Assembly: GCF_001695575.1 (NCBI RefSeq)
Contig: NZ_LUAX01000001.1
Location: 62,001 to 126,000, forward strand
DNA from: Vibrio europaeus
GTDB lineage: Bacteria > Pseudomonadota > Gammaproteobacteria > Enterobacterales > Vibrionaceae
Length of the DNA stretch: 64,000 nt
Direction: 5' to 3'
Shown: piece after piece, positions 39,647-50,162 of the stretch
Position numbering within the stretch: the stretch's first letter is position 1
Layout: every line of letters starts with the position of its first letter
Notes under the pieces: model-generated
Database searches by the model: none
What the model saw: only the letters and a program-made list of their open reading frames with translations
Told to the model about the DNA's origin: nothing
Program-made: the position numbers and the translations under genes

Positions 39647-41140
39647 TTAAAAGCTCAATTCCCAGCCGGCAGCCAGCCAATACTCTTGCTCACTGGTTAG
39701 GTCCGCATCGAGCAGTTTATTTGCATCCAACCAGTTTTCATCTTGCGAAGTGAGCGACCACTTATCGCCATCGATAGAGAGTTTAAGCTCTGGCAGAGGT
39801 TCATCATTACGTTGACCATTAAGTAAGATCGCCAAGCGTAGGATACGTATCAAACCGACGATGTGCTTCTTCTTAAACAGAGTGAACTCTTCCATCTCAT
39901 GCAGTTTTAGGGCTTTTCTTTGAAAACGAACCAACATGGCTAACACGCGTTGCTGCTCGTGGTTAAAGCCCGGCATGTAAGTATTACGAAGAATGTAAGC
40001 AGAATGGCGGTGAAAAGCTTGCAAGCTGATACTTAAACCTACCTCATGTAGTAGTGCGCTCCACTCTAGCAAGTCGAACAGCTCTGAGCTTTTTTTGATG
40101 CCGAGATCTTTATGGACTTGCTGCAAAAACTCGGTCGCTTGGCCTTTGATTTTTGCAGCGTGTTCTAAGTCTACGAGATGTTTACTGGCGAGGTTCTCAG
40201 TGGTCCGCATACGAATATCAGAGCGTTTAAAGCTGTCTTCCATTTCAAACAGCAGCCCTTCACGCAGTGCGCCCTCTGAAAAGTGTATCTCAGTAACTTT
40301 GAGGCTTTTTACTATTGCGGACAAGATAGCAACACCGGCAGCAAAGACGGGTTTTCGTTCAGGGGTGAGTCCACTTAGCTCAATCTCATCAATGGTTTCC
40401 CACTCGCACAGCGTATCGATCACTTTATCCAGTCTTTTGGCGTTGATAAGGCCATCCTCATAACCTAAGCCTACTAGAACTTCTCGGATTGCCTTGATAG
40501 TGCCAGAAGAGCCAAAAGCAATATCCCAACCTTTCTTGTTGTAGCGATAGGCTAAAGACTCCATCTTTTGCTCGGCGGCGAGAATAGCTTTAGCGAAATT
40601 TTTCTTAGATAACTTGCCGTTAGCGAAGTAACGTTTGGTGTAACTGACGCAGCCCATTTGCTTGCTGTTAATCAATTGGGGTTCGAATCCGCTACCAATG
40701 ACCATCTCGGTACTCCCCCCACCAATATCGACCACCAGTTTTGAGTCTGATTCAGGCTGGGTGTGAGCCACACCAAGATAGATTAAGCGCGCCTCTTCAA
40801 TGCCGGGAATAATTTCAATCGGAAAAGGGAGGACCTCCTGAGCGCGCTGCAAAAAGATATGTGCGTTATTGGCTTGGCGAAGCGTGTGGGTTGCTGCAAT
40901 GCGAATGTTTTGTTGGTCAAAGCCTTGTAAGCGCTCAGCAAAAATCGCAAGGCATTCTAACCCACGTTCAATAGAAGCATTGTCGAGGTTTTTTTGTGCG
41001 TCGAGCCCAGCAGCTAGCCGAACTCGCTGCTTATGGCGACTGACAAGTTGTAAGTCTTGGTCAATGACTTTGGCTACCACCATATGGAAGCTATTGGAGC
41101 CCAAATCTATAGCGGCAACGTCACGAATGTCCGAGGTCAT
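39647..41140 (-). CDS. ppx: Exopolyphosphatase
   Basis: Removes terminal phosphates from polyphosphate. It has 497 residues, close to the usual ~510. The actin-fold phosphate-binding loops are [15 protein letters not shown] at the N-terminus and [14 protein letters not shown] near residue 145. The C-terminal HD-like region ([22 protein letters not shown], in part) follows. It overlaps the 3' end of ppk1 by 20 bases, implying translational coupling of polyphosphate synthesis and breakdown. Confidence 0.96.
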   Translation of the reverse strand: MTSDIRDVAAIDLGSNSFHMVVAKVIDQDLQLVSRHKQRVRLAAGLDAQKNLDNASIERGLECLAIFAERLQGFDQQNIRIAATHTLRQANNAHIFLQRAQEVLPFPIEIIPGIEEARLIYLGVAHTQPESDSKLVVDIGGGSTEMVIGSGFEPQLINSKQMGCVSYTKRYFANGKLSKKNFAKAILAAEQKMESLAYRYNKKGWDIAFGSSGTIKAIREVLVGLGYEDGLINAKRLDKVIDTLCEWETIDEIELSGLTPERKPVFAAGVAILSAIVKSLKVTEIHFSEGALREGLLFEMEDSFKRSDIRMRTTENLASKHLVDLEHAAKIKGQATEFLQQVHKDLGIKKSSELFDLLEWSALLHEVGLSISLQAFHRHSAYILRNTYMPGFNHEQQRVLAMLVRFQRKALKLHEMEEFTLFKKKHIVGLIRILRLAILLNGQRNDEPLPELKLSIDGDKWSLTSQDENWLDANKLLDADLTSEQEYWLAAGWELSF

Positions 41141-43232
41141 GTTGTATTAACAGCTCTTTACGTTTCTGATTCTTAGTTTGTTTTTCTATATTTTTAAGAT
41201 AGTCGTAAATGGCAATTTGTGAGCGAACTTTCTTACGGTTTCCGCGCGCTACGTAGCTATTACTCATTTCTTTATCGATCCATCTCGCCTTCACTGTATC
41301 GGTAAAGTGGATGTTAATGATATCAATAATGCGCTGTTTAAGACGTTCGTCACGAATAGGAGTAGCGACCTCAATACGATGATCAATGTTGCGTGTCATC
41401 CAATCCGCTGAGGAAATATAAACCTGTGGGTCGCCATTGTTGTAGGTAACCATAACCCTCGGATGCTCTAAAAATCGGTCAACAATACTGATGATCTTGA
41501 TATTGTCACTAACGCCTTCGACACCAGGAACTAAAGAGCACATTCCGCGAATGATCATGCGAATCTTGACCCCAACCCCACTGGCTTCATAGAGTTTATT
41601 GATCAAGCCTTTATCGACTAAGTTATTGGCTTTGAGAGTTAATTCTGCCTTTAGGCCTTGCTCTGCGTTAGCGATTTCATTGTCTATCAGGCGGTACAGA
41701 TGTTTGCGAGAGTTGCGCGGTGAAACGATCAAGTGGTGGAACTTAATTGGTCGGTAAGGATTCTCTATGTAGTTGAATACCCCACGAACCTCGTTGGTCA
41801 GCTCAGAGTCCGCGGTAAGCAGAGAAAAGTCGGTATAGATTCGCGCATTTTTTTCGTGAAAATTACCGGTTCCAATGTGCGCGTAACGAACAATCTCGTC
41901 CTTTTCTCGGCGGCTAATCAGCAGCAGTTTGGAGTGAATCTTCAGCCCTGGAACGCCAAATATGACATGAACTCCGGCTTCGGTGAGTACTTTTGACCAC
42001 TCGATATTTGCCTCTTCATCAAAGCGCGCCTGCAGTTCAACGACAACGGTCACTGCTTTGCCATTGTGAACCGCGTCAATCAGCGAGTTCATTAGGCGTG
42101 AGTCTTTGGCGACACGATAGATGTTGATCTTAATACTCAGCACTTTAGGGTCGAATGAAGCTTGGCGTACCCATTCACTGATATGTTCAAAAGTATGGTA
42201 GGGGTAGTGCAGCAAGATGTCTTGCGCCTTGATGGCATCAAATTTATTGGCATATCCGTTAAAGTCGGCACATGCCATTGGCGGTAACGGTTTGTTTTCT
42301 AGGTAGTCTCTTCCGACATTAGGAAAGTCGATAAAGTCTTTAAAGTTATGGTAGCGCCCACCTGGAATTAAGCTGTCATAATTGGATACCTTGAGTTTTC
42401 TACATAGAAAGTCGAGCATAGCTTGCGGCATTTCTCGCTCGTAGATGAACCTGACCGGCATCGCGGTTAAACGTTGGTTGACCCCTTCAGACATTTGCTC
42501 AATTAAGCTGTGTTCGACTTCATAGTTAAGATCATATTCAGCATCGCGTGTCATCTTCATCGCATAGCCGTTGAGTTCGTCATAGTCGAAGAATCCGCTG
42601 AATAACTCATCTAAACAGTAGCGAATAATGTTATCGAGTAAGATGATGGTTTTACGATGCTTGCGTTTTTGCTCTGGCACCATGACAAAACGAGGCAGAT
42701 GATCGGTTGGGACTTCTATCAATGCATATTGACTTTGTTCACCGCTACGCAAATCAACGGCAATGTAGGCATATTCATCTTTTAGAAATTGAAGCACATC
42801 AATATCATCACGCATCATCAGTGGGGTGATGTGAGGCAGCACTTGTTTACGGAAGTATTTTCTTACCCAATTTTGTTGAGTTTCGCTGAGCTGAGTCTCA
42901 TTGACTAAAAAGATCCTATGCCTTGCCATATCGCGGATCAATTCAGCGTATAGTTCATCAAAACGCTCATTGAGTCGTAGTGCTTTGGTCTGCATCTTGG
43001 TCAACAAGTGTTTAGAATTATCATTTATTCCACGCTCTTGATTGATCAGGATTCGGCGTTTTACATCGGAAAATCGAACTTTATAAAACTCATCTAAGTT
43101 ATTGGAAAATATACCAAGAAAACGGATTCTTTCGATTAAAGGCACGCTTTTATCTGCGGCTTCTTGTAAGACGCGCTCATTGAAAGAGAGCCAGCTTAAT
43201 TCCTTTTCAATATACAGTTTCTCTGCGCTCAT
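41121..43232 (-). CDS. ppk1: Polyphosphate kinase
   Basis: Makes polyphosphate from ATP, reversibly. It has 703 residues, the usual PPK1 length. It begins [17 protein letters not shown]. Catalytic-domain landmarks are [52 protein letters not shown] (histidine region) and [16 protein letters not shown]. It is the first gene of ppk1-ppx and is divergent from pstC. The Pho box between them faces pstC, so PhoB control of ppk1 is possible but not shown. Confidence 0.97.
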   Translation of the reverse strand: MSAEKLYIEKELSWLSFNERVLQEAADKSVPLIERIRFLGIFSNNLDEFYKVRFSDVKRRILINQERGINDNSKHLLTKMQTKALRLNERFDELYAELIRDMARHRIFLVNETQLSETQQNWVRKYFRKQVLPHITPLMMRDDIDVLQFLKDEYAYIAVDLRSGEQSQYALIEVPTDHLPRFVMVPEQKRKHRKTIILLDNIIRYCLDELFSGFFDYDELNGYAMKMTRDAEYDLNYEVEHSLIEQMSEGVNQRLTAMPVRFIYEREMPQAMLDFLCRKLKVSNYDSLIPGGRYHNFKDFIDFPNVGRDYLENKPLPPMACADFNGYANKFDAIKAQDILLHYPYHTFEHISEWVRQASFDPKVLSIKINIYRVAKDSRLMNSLIDAVHNGKAVTVVVELQARFDEEANIEWSKVLTEAGVHVIFGVPGLKIHSKLLLISRREKDEIVRYAHIGTGNFHEKNARIYTDFSLLTADSELTNEVRGVFNYIENPYRPIKFHHLIVSPRNSRKHLYRLIDNEIANAEQGLKAELTLKANNLVDKGLINKLYEASGVGVKIRMIIRGMCSLVPGVEGVSDNIKIISIVDRFLEHPRVMVTYNNGDPQVYISSADWMTRNIDHRIEVATPIRDERLKQRIIDIINIHFTDTVKARWIDKEMSNSYVARGNRKKVRSQIAIYDYLKNIEKQTKNQKRKELLIQHDLGHS

Positions 43233-43362
43233 GATCTTACCTTTAACCGAAATGACGAAGTAAAGTATTGAGAAAACTCTCAGGTGAATAGCAACTTAAG
43301 GTGCTGAGATGACAGTTTTATTGCAAATTTTTATTGCATTGTTTTCAGTTGTTTATTGCGAT

Positions 43363-43396
43363 CTGTAATATAATTGTCACCTAATAGAAATATTAT
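43363..43396 (+). promoter_or_regulatory. Pho box and -10 of pstC
   Basis: CTGTAAT-ATAA-TTGTCAC (43363-43380) fits the 7-4-7 PhoB site. TATTAT at 43391-43396 follows after ten bases, the usual -10 placement. A weaker preceding repeat (GTTTTCA, 43341) is 22 bases upstream. Confidence 0.8.
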
Positions 43397-43427
43397 ACCC
43401 TCGGACGAAAATAGGTAAGAGAAACAG

Positions 43428-45611
43428 ATGGGCCAAGCAGAATTCTCATTGCGAGAGCGAGATCAAAAGCGACTAATCAAAGATCGATTAGTTCGACTCG
43501 CTGTATCTGCTGGTGGTGTGGGCGTGTTGGCGGCTCTGGTTCTGATCTTTGTCTACCTTGCTATGATGGTATTGCCCTTGTTTAGCGATGCCAAAATAAC
43601 CCCCAATGTTCGTTCAGTGCCAGTTTCAGTTTCTCAGCCCGTCGCTTTAGGGGTGGATGATGTGGGTGAAAGTGCTTTTGTCATTTCAGCACAAGGCGAG
43701 ATAAATTTTTGGTCACTCACGCGTCCGACTCGCCAACCGGTATTATCTCAGCAGATTGGTCAGCCTAATGACTTGTTTGCTCAATCGCTGGCATCCGATG
43801 GGTTATATGGCTTTGCTACGCCGCAAGGGCAAGTACAAATCATCAAGCCAAACTTAGACTCTGAAATGAATCAAGGCGTTAGAGTTTTAACCCCGAGTGT
43901 CACAGAACTCAAGCGGCCGTTTGATTTAAGCACCGATAAGCACAGGTTAGTTAAATTTGCTTTTGCTACCCAAGACAGTATGGCGTTGGCGGGTTGGTAT
44001 GATGACGGTTTTGTCAGAGTTCGTTGGTTAGAGCAGGGGCAAGCCCACCATTTTACCTTTGCTGAGCCTTTACCAGACTTAGAACAATTAATATTGACGC
44101 CTGATGGAAACACTCTTTACTTGCGATCTGGCTCTGATCTTATCGTTACTCTGAGACGAAAAGACCGTTTTGAAGTCAGAGAAATCGTCGACCTTAGTCA
44201 AGGTCGCCCTGAACATGCCGTCACTGATATCGATTTGTTACCGGGAGCCTACTCAGTTCTGGTGACTCACCAAGACGGTCTTGTGTCTCAATGGTTTGAT
44301 GTGCTGACGGATGGAGAACGTAACTTAACCCATATTCGCCAGTTCAAGCTTGCCTCCGAGCTCCAGTTCCTATTGCCTGATACCTACCGTAAAGGTTTCT
44401 ATAGTTTTTATATTAATGGCACTGTTCAAAGTCATTACACCACCAGTGAAAAGTTGGTGATGTTCGAGCGTGCCTACACCAAAGCCCCGTTGCTAGCGGC
44501 GATGTCGAATAACGAATCGTATTTATTGGCTGCTGATAACAATGCATTAAATCTCGCAGTGATTGATAACCCGTTCCCAGAAGTTTCTCTTTCATCGCTT
44601 TGGCAGAAAGTTTGGTATGAAGGTTATCCAGAACCCGAGTTTGTTTGGCAAACCACGTCCGCCAGCGATGAATTTGAGGCTAAGTTCAGTTTAATCCCAA
44701 TCGCATTTGGAACCTTGAAAGCCACGGCGTTTGCCATGCTATTCGCGATTCCTATCGCGGTTTTAGGTGCCATTTACACCGCCTATTTTATGACGCCGAA
44801 AATGCGCAGGGTAGTCAAACCTTCTATTGAACTGATGGAAGCGCTACCTACAGTTATCATAGGTTTCCTCGCTGGATTATGGTTTGCGCCGATTGTAGAA
44901 AGCCATCTAGCGGCGGTCGTCGCCCTGATGCTGTTTTTACCACTCTCAACGATAATGGTGGGTTTTGTTTGGCATAGTGCTTCAAAGCAATGGTCTGGGC
45001 AGCTTTCAAATGGTTGGCATGCCGCGATTTTGATGCCAATCATTGTGGTTATTACTGTGGTGATCTTGTCGCAGAGCGGCAATATTGAAGCGATATTCTT
45101 TAATGGTGATGTTAGGGTTTATATGGCGGAACACGGTATAGACTTTGATCAACGCAATGCGCTAGTGGTTGGCTTTGCGATGGGATTTGCGGTTATCCCT
45201 ACGATCTTTACTATTGCCGAAGATGCTATTTTCTCAGTACCTAAGCATTTGTCTGATGGTTCACTCGCTTTAGGGGCGACGCCATGGCAAACACTGATTC
45301 ATGTTGTTCTATTGACGGCGAGTCCCGGTATCTTTTCCGCGATTATGATGGGACTTGGGCGCGCAGTGGGTGAAACCATGATTGTACTCATGGCGACAGG
45401 TAACACCCCTATTATGGATTGGAACATCCTTGAGGGGATGCGCACTCTGTCCGCTACGATTGCGGTAGAAATGCCAGAGTCAGCGGTCGGTAGCTCTCAC
45501 TATCGAATCTTGTTCCTAGCAGCCTTGTTGTTGTTAGTCTTTACCTTTGCGGTTAACTCTTTAGCTGAGTGGGTACGTGAGCGTTTACGCGCTAAGTATC
45601 GGTCGCTATAA
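43428..45611 (+). CDS. pstC: Enlarged phosphate ABC permease PstC
   Basis: 727 residues, more than twice the ~320 of E. coli PstC. After one N-terminal membrane segment (about 24-52) comes a soluble region of some 350 residues. It is rich in beta-strand-like repeats (for example LLPGAYSVLVTHQDGLVSQW) and resembles a WD/beta-propeller. The permease core starts near residue 420 and has the EAA-type loop [17 protein letters not shown] and GRAVGETMIVLMATGN. By topology the extra domain should face the periplasm. It is the first gene of pstCAB-phoU, with a Pho box upstream. Confidence 0.93.
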   Translation: MGQAEFSLRERDQKRLIKDRLVRLAVSAGGVGVLAALVLIFVYLAMMVLPLFSDAKITPNVRSVPVSVSQPVALGVDDVGESAFVISAQGEINFWSLTRPTRQPVLSQQIGQPNDLFAQSLASDGLYGFATPQGQVQIIKPNLDSEMNQGVRVLTPSVTELKRPFDLSTDKHRLVKFAFATQDSMALAGWYDDGFVRVRWLEQGQAHHFTFAEPLPDLEQLILTPDGNTLYLRSGSDLIVTLRRKDRFEVREIVDLSQGRPEHAVTDIDLLPGAYSVLVTHQDGLVSQWFDVLTDGERNLTHIRQFKLASELQFLLPDTYRKGFYSFYINGTVQSHYTTSEKLVMFERAYTKAPLLAAMSNNESYLLAADNNALNLAVIDNPFPEVSLSSLWQKVWYEGYPEPEFVWQTTSASDEFEAKFSLIPIAFGTLKATAFAMLFAIPIAVLGAIYTAYFMTPKMRRVVKPSIELMEALPTVIIGFLAGLWFAPIVESHLAAVVALMLFLPLSTIMVGFVWHSASKQWSGQLSNGWHAAILMPIIVVITVVILSQSGNIEAIFFNGDVRVYMAEHGIDFDQRNALVVGFAMGFAVIPTIFTIAEDAIFSVPKHLSDGSLALGATPWQTLIHVVLLTASPGIFSAIMMGLGRAVGETMIVLMATGNTPIMDWNILEGMRTLSATIAVEMPESAVGSSHYRILFLAALLLLVFTFAVNSLAEWVRERLRAKYRSL

Positions 45612-45637
45612 ATCAGAATTATTAGGAAACCTTCTAA

Positions 45638-47284
45638 GTGTTTAAGTGGTTAAAGTCAGGCTCTCCTTGGATATGGTTAACGGGCGGTGCAGTCAGTATC
45701 AGCTTGTTGTCTGTGTTAGGGCTTTTGCTGCTTATTGGCTGGAAAGGGCTTTCTTACTTCTGGCCTTCCCCCTTATATCAGTGGCAAACAAAGCAAGGCG
45801 ACATTCTGGTTGGCCAAGTCTACTCGCAAGAGTACGTCCCTATCAGCCACTTACGAGAGATGGATATTGAACTGCCGCAGGACGTGGTAGAAAAAGGTCT
45901 GGTAAAGCGAGTTAGCATCAAGGTTGCCAACCGCGACTTATACACTTCCGACTTTGTATCGCTGTTAGAAATTGACCTTGATGAGCCAACGAAACCAGAA
46001 AACTGGGCGGTTATAGAGCGAACTCGTGGAGGTGACTTTTATGGTCGCCCGGTTGGATACATGCATGCGGATGGACGTGTAAGTAGCGATATTCTTCAAG
46101 ATTACACGCAAGGAATCGCGTTTGCTGAAAACTTACGCGATGAGATCGAAAATCTCATTGAACGTGATGTGAGAGTGATTAATGCTCAAGCTGAGCGATT
46201 AAGGTTGGAGAGGAAAAAACGTAGCCTGAATGGCACGCTAGACGATGATTTTATTGCTGTGTATCAAAGCCAGAGTAACAAGTACACAGAGGCGTTGGCG
46301 GCAACAGAAGCAGAGTTAGACCGACTGCGCAATCAGTTGGCGAACCAAGGTTTGCTGGTTGAAGATATGACCGGTCAGCAGGTAACGATTCCGCTGAGTG
46401 AGATTCTTGATTTGTGGTATCCGAACCAAATGAATCTGGTAGAGAAAATTGCCAGGTGGGGCAAGCAGGCGTGGAAGTTCTTATCTGATGATCCTCGCGA
46501 GTCTAACTCTGAGGGCGGTGTTTTCCCTGCGATGTTTGGCACAGTGCTACTGGTGCTGATCATGTCGGTGATAGTGATGCCACTGGGTGTGATTGCGGCT
46601 ATCTATCTTCACGAATACGCTAAGAACAATGCGTTCACCCGCTTAATTCGAGTGGCAGTAATTAATCTCGCTGGTGTACCTTCCATTGTCTATGGCGTAT
46701 TTGGACTGGGTTTCTTTGTTTACACGCTAGGCGGCTCAATCGACTCGCTCTTCTATGCAGAGAAACTGCCAACCCCGACCTTTGGCACTCCTGGTCTGTT
46801 ATGGTCAGCATTAACGCTTGCAGTGCTAACGCTTCCGGTGGTGATAGTGGCTACCGAAGAGGGCTTAACTCGAATTCCGAGTTCAGTTCGTCACGGTTCT
46901 TTGGCGTTAGGCGCGACTCAGTTTGAAACCATGTGGCGAATTGTATTGCCAATGGCAAGCCCGGCGATTATTACGGGGTTGATTCTTGCGGTCGCTCGCG
47001 CAGCGGGTGAGGTGGCTCCGTTGATGTTAGTCGGTGCAGTAAAACTGGCGTCGAGCTTGCCTGTTGATAGCCAGTTTCCGTTTTTGCATTTAGAGCGTAA
47101 GTTCATGCATTTAGGCTTCCATATCTATGATGTTGGCTTCCAAACCACTAACATCGAAACAGCAAGACCTTTGGTTTACGCCACGTCATTTTTACTCGTA
47201 ACTGTGATTGTTGGCCTGAACTTAACCGCGATCAGTATTCGTAACAATTTGCGCGAGAAGTACCGAACTCTAGGACAAGATTAA
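45638..47284 (+). CDS. pstA: Enlarged phosphate ABC permease PstA
   Basis: 548 residues against ~296 in E. coli. An N-terminal membrane segment (about 12-36) is followed by an added soluble region (about 40-290). Residues 160-240 of that region look coiled-coil ([40 protein letters not shown]). The permease core begins near 295, with the EAA loop [20 protein letters not shown] and [13 protein letters not shown]. The stop is 2 bases before pstB. The extra part probably pairs with that of PstC in the periplasm; this is an inference from matching topology. Confidence 0.93.
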   Translation: MFKWLKSGSPWIWLTGGAVSISLLSVLGLLLLIGWKGLSYFWPSPLYQWQTKQGDILVGQVYSQEYVPISHLREMDIELPQDVVEKGLVKRVSIKVANRDLYTSDFVSLLEIDLDEPTKPENWAVIERTRGGDFYGRPVGYMHADGRVSSDILQDYTQGIAFAENLRDEIENLIERDVRVINAQAERLRLERKKRSLNGTLDDDFIAVYQSQSNKYTEALAATEAELDRLRNQLANQGLLVEDMTGQQVTIPLSEILDLWYPNQMNLVEKIARWGKQAWKFLSDDPRESNSEGGVFPAMFGTVLLVLIMSVIVMPLGVIAAIYLHEYAKNNAFTRLIRVAVINLAGVPSIVYGVFGLGFFVYTLGGSIDSLFYAEKLPTPTFGTPGLLWSALTLAVLTLPVVIVATEEGLTRIPSSVRHGSLALGATQFETMWRIVLPMASPAIITGLILAVARAAGEVAPLMLVGAVKLASSLPVDSQFPFLHLERKFMHLGFHIYDVGFQTTNIETARPLVYATSFLLVTVIVGLNLTAISIRNNLREKYRTLGQD

Positions 47285-47286
47285 CC

Positions 47287-48105
47287 ATGTTTTCAGTCAA
47301 TCAAACACTCGGCTACCAGACCCCGTTAGATGTCAATAATCTGAGCGATGAGCAAACGGCGATTGCTATCGAGGGGTTAGACTTGTACTACCAAAACAGC
47401 CAAGCATTAAGTGATATCTCGATGCGAATTCCAAAAGGGCAGGTTACCGCTTTTATCGGTCCGTCTGGCTGTGGAAAATCGACACTGCTTCGCTGTATTA
47501 ACCGTATGAATGACCTTGTTGATGGCTGTCGTGTTGAAGGCAAGGTCAAGCTACATGGCAAAAACGTTTACCACCCGAAAGTCGATGTCGCTACGCTTCG
47601 TCGCCGAGTGGGTATGGTGTTCCAGCGCCCGAATCCGTTTCCTAAGTCTATCTACGAAAATGTGGTGTATGGCTTGCGTCTGCAAGGAATCAAAAATAGC
47701 CGCGCTCTCGATGATGCTGTCGAGCGCTCTTTGCGTGCTTCGGCGCTATGGGATGAAGTCAAAGATCGCTTACATGAAAATGCATTTGGATTGTCAGGTG
47801 GTCAACAGCAGCGTTTGGTGATCGCGCGTGCAATTGCGATTGAACCTGAGGTACTGTTGCTTGATGAGCCAACCTCAGCACTTGATCCTATTTCCACTTT
47901 AACCATTGAAGAGCTGATCAACGACCTGAAAACCAAATATACTGTAGTTATCGTTACCCATAACATGCAGCAGGCGGCACGAGTGAGCGATCACACTGCT
48001 TTTATTCATATGGGTAAGTTGATCGAGTACTCAGATACCGATTCAATTTTTACATCGCCATTGAAAAAGCAGACGGAAGACTACATTACGGGTCGATACG
48101 GCTAA
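47287..48105 (+). CDS. pstB: Phosphate ABC transporter ATPase PstB
   Basis: 272 residues. Walker A is GPSGCGKST near residue 59; the ABC signature is [14 protein letters not shown]; Walker B is [13 protein letters not shown]; the switch histidine is in [15 protein letters not shown]. PstB-specific stretches are [15 protein letters not shown] and [19 protein letters not shown]. Its N-terminus is about 15 residues longer than in E. coli. It starts 2 bases after pstA and precedes phoU by 50 bases. Confidence 0.97.
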   Translation: MFSVNQTLGYQTPLDVNNLSDEQTAIAIEGLDLYYQNSQALSDISMRIPKGQVTAFIGPSGCGKSTLLRCINRMNDLVDGCRVEGKVKLHGKNVYHPKVDVATLRRRVGMVFQRPNPFPKSIYENVVYGLRLQGIKNSRALDDAVERSLRASALWDEVKDRLHENAFGLSGGQQQRLVIARAIAIEPEVLLLDEPTSALDPISTLTIEELINDLKTKYTVVIVTHNMQQAARVSDHTAFIHMGKLIEYSDTDSIFTSPLKKQTEDYITGRYG

Positions 48106-48155
48106 TTCATCGTATTAGAAACTTTTACTTATCCATTGGGAGATTAACGTTAACT

Positions 48156-48854
48156 ATGAATTTTGGACGTCACATATCAGGTCAGTTTAATGTCGAGCTA
48201 GAGTCGATCCGAACCCACGTGTTAACTATGGGCGGTTTGGTCGAACAGCAGTTGTCGTTTGCGATGCAAGCGCTGCATAAAGAAGACATTGAACTGGCAA
48301 GAAAGGTGGTCCGCGATGATCATAAAGTTAACGCGATGGAAGTCTCGATCGATGAAGCCTGTACTCGCATTATTGCCAAACGTCAGCCGACAGCTAAAGA
48401 TTTGCGCTTGATTATGGCAATCATCAAAACAATTACCGATTTGGAACGCATTGGTGATGTTGCGACCAAGATTGCTTACGTTGCAATAGAAAACCCCTCA
48501 TCTCAAGATCGCCAGTTCCATGTCTCACTAGAACCGCTTTGCCGTCAGGCTATCGGTATGCTGCACCAAGTGCTGGATGCCTTTGCCCGTATGGATGTTG
48601 ATGCCGCAGCAGAGGTGTACAAACTCGATGATAAGATTGATGCTGAATATGAAGCGGTGATCCGTCAGTTGATGACCTATATGATGGAAGACCCAAAAAA
48701 TATTCCCAATATCCTTCAGGTCATGTGGTCTGCTCGTGCAATAGAGCGAGTCGGAGATCGTTGCCAGAATATCTGTGAGTACATCATTTACTTTGTCAAA
48801 GGCAAAGATGTTCGCCACTTAGGTGAACAAAGTATTGATGATGCACTTCGTTAG
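48156..48854 (+). CDS. phoU: Phosphate-specific transport regulator PhoU
   Basis: 232 residues of two three-helix PhoU repeats. It begins [30 protein letters not shown] (in part), and the metal-binding E/D-rich motifs of the family are present ([45 protein letters not shown]). It links Pst transport to PhoR signalling. It is last in the pst operon. Its stop overlaps the end of the convergent gene by 4 bases, and no terminator is seen. Confidence 0.96.
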   Translation: MNFGRHISGQFNVELESIRTHVLTMGGLVEQQLSFAMQALHKEDIELARKVVRDDHKVNAMEVSIDEACTRIIAKRQPTAKDLRLIMAIIKTITDLERIGDVATKIAYVAIENPSSQDRQFHVSLEPLCRQAIGMLHQVLDAFARMDVDAAAEVYKLDDKIDAEYEAVIRQLMTYMMEDPKNIPNILQVMWSARAIERVGDRCQNICEYIIYFVKGKDVRHLGEQSIDDALR

Positions 48855-49363
48855 AAGTGCAATACAACACCAGTTGATAGGGTGGCAGACCAGTTTGAAC
48901 TTAGTAGGGTTTTGTTCTTGTCGATATAGTTGAAATCGCCACCTAGTCTAAAGCCAATATTATCAGTGGCAAAAATTACCCAAGCCGCTGAAAAACTTGC
49001 GCCAGTGCCTTCTGCGTACCGAGTTTCATTCGAGAAGATATTATCTCGACTACCTTCGTATTCAACCAAACCGGCTTCGAGTTGTAGACCGAACTTAATC
49101 GGTTGCTCCATGAAGTGGTATTGCCCACCAATTCGGTAAGTTTTTAGCCTATCCTTATCCCATAAAATCTCTGCTGATGTATGTGAATAACTCAAATACA
49201 TCGCATCGAGACCCAGTACATCCGTCATCCCAAGTTGCAGGCCACCACCGGATAGGCCAGCATCAAGGTAAGGTCCCATTTTTATTTCTGGAGAAATATG
49301 TAACCCAGTTGCTGAGGTAGTAAATGGAGTTAAAAGGGTGAGTGCTAAAAGGTGCTTTTTCAT
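48851..49363 (-). CDS. Small outer-membrane beta-barrel-like protein
   Basis: 170 residues with a Sec signal peptide (about 1-18). The mature part alternates polar and hydrophobic residues with repeated aromatic-ended strands ([39 protein letters not shown]) and ends STGVVLHF, a C-terminal phenylalanine as BAM substrates have. It looks like an eight-stranded barrel. The function is not recognised. It lies in line with the barrel at 49433 and the lipoprotein at 50163. Its 3' end overlaps phoU. Confidence 0.75.
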   Translation of the reverse strand: MKKHLLALTLLTPFTTSATGLHISPEIKMGPYLDAGLSGGGLQLGMTDVLGLDAMYLSYSHTSAEILWDKDRLKTYRIGGQYHFMEQPIKFGLQLEAGLVEYEGSRDNIFSNETRYAEGTGASFSAAWVIFATDNIGFRLGGDFNYIDKNKTLLSSNWSATLSTGVVLHF

Positions 49364-49432
49364 TGTTTGAAGACCATTGTTAAAAGTGATTGCTGCCTTC
49401 CTTGAAACAAATCTATCCTTGTTAAAGCTGTT

Positions 49433-50107
49433 TTATCTGAATGAGAATGTTCCGTTTATCGAGAAAGTCACGTCAGAATTACTTTGACCGTAGTAAACCC
49501 CATTAGGGTCGAAGACACTGACTTTCACATAAGGGTAGAAATTGAACAGTGAATGCATAGACCCAAGTGAGAGTTCCCAAACGTTCGCATGACCTTGGTT
49601 AAAGTTTTCCATATCAGACTTATCCACAGCGTAGTAGTGCTCGACCTTACTGCTCAGGTAGAGATGTTCAAAATAGTAAGAGGCACCAAGATAGAGCGAA
49701 TACTTGTTCACATCGTCAACGGTTAGCCAGGTAAAACCATTGCGGATATACTCTGCGGTTGTACCAAACTTCACAGAAGCTTGTTTGAAGTAACGCGTGG
49801 CAGAAAGATCGATTTGGTGGCTCGTGGTTTTGACGCCATCAATGCCGACTTCATGCATTAACCAATCATCATAGAGACCATACTCGTAATATGAACTCAG
49901 ACGCCATTGAGGGCTGATTTCGTAACGATGTCCGACCCCAACACCTAACCAATCATCACTATCAGCTCCAACGAAGAGATAGACATCATCAAACAACGAT
50001 GCATAAAGGCCAATTTCCAGGAAATCCTTTTCAATAGATACAGTGACATTGGCAGTCGCTGTATGACTTAGCGCCAAAGCTAAGGCGGCTATTGAACGTT
50101 TTTTCAT
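49433..50107 (-). CDS. Outer-membrane beta-barrel-like protein
   Basis: 224 residues with a signal peptide (about 1-19, ending TATA). About ten amphipathic strands are visible, rich in Tyr, for example LSSYYEYGLYDDW, YSLYLGASYYFEHLYLSSKVEHYY (in part) and YPYVKVSVFD. It ends NGTFSFR, with aromatic residues near but not at the last position. It is distantly similar in plan to the barrel at 48851. It lies 69 bases upstream of that gene and 55 bases downstream of the repeat lipoprotein. The function is unknown. Confidence 0.72.
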   Translation of the reverse strand: MKKRSIAALALALSHTATANVTVSIEKDFLEIGLYASLFDDVYLFVGADSDDWLGVGVGHRYEISPQWRLSSYYEYGLYDDWLMHEVGIDGVKTTSHQIDLSATRYFKQASVKFGTTAEYIRNGFTWLTVDDVNKYSLYLGASYYFEHLYLSSKVEHYYAVDKSDMENFNQGHANVWELSLGSMHSLFNFYPYVKVSVFDPNGVYYGQSNSDVTFSINGTFSFR

Positions 50108-50162
50108 AATGTAGGTTCTGGTCAGAGCCCTAAATCACAGGGCTCAATCATTGACAGAAGGG

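Noticed and set aside
40095..41150. Plus-strand open frames inside ppx
   Set aside because: No ribosome sites, and the strong Ppx homology is on the other strand.
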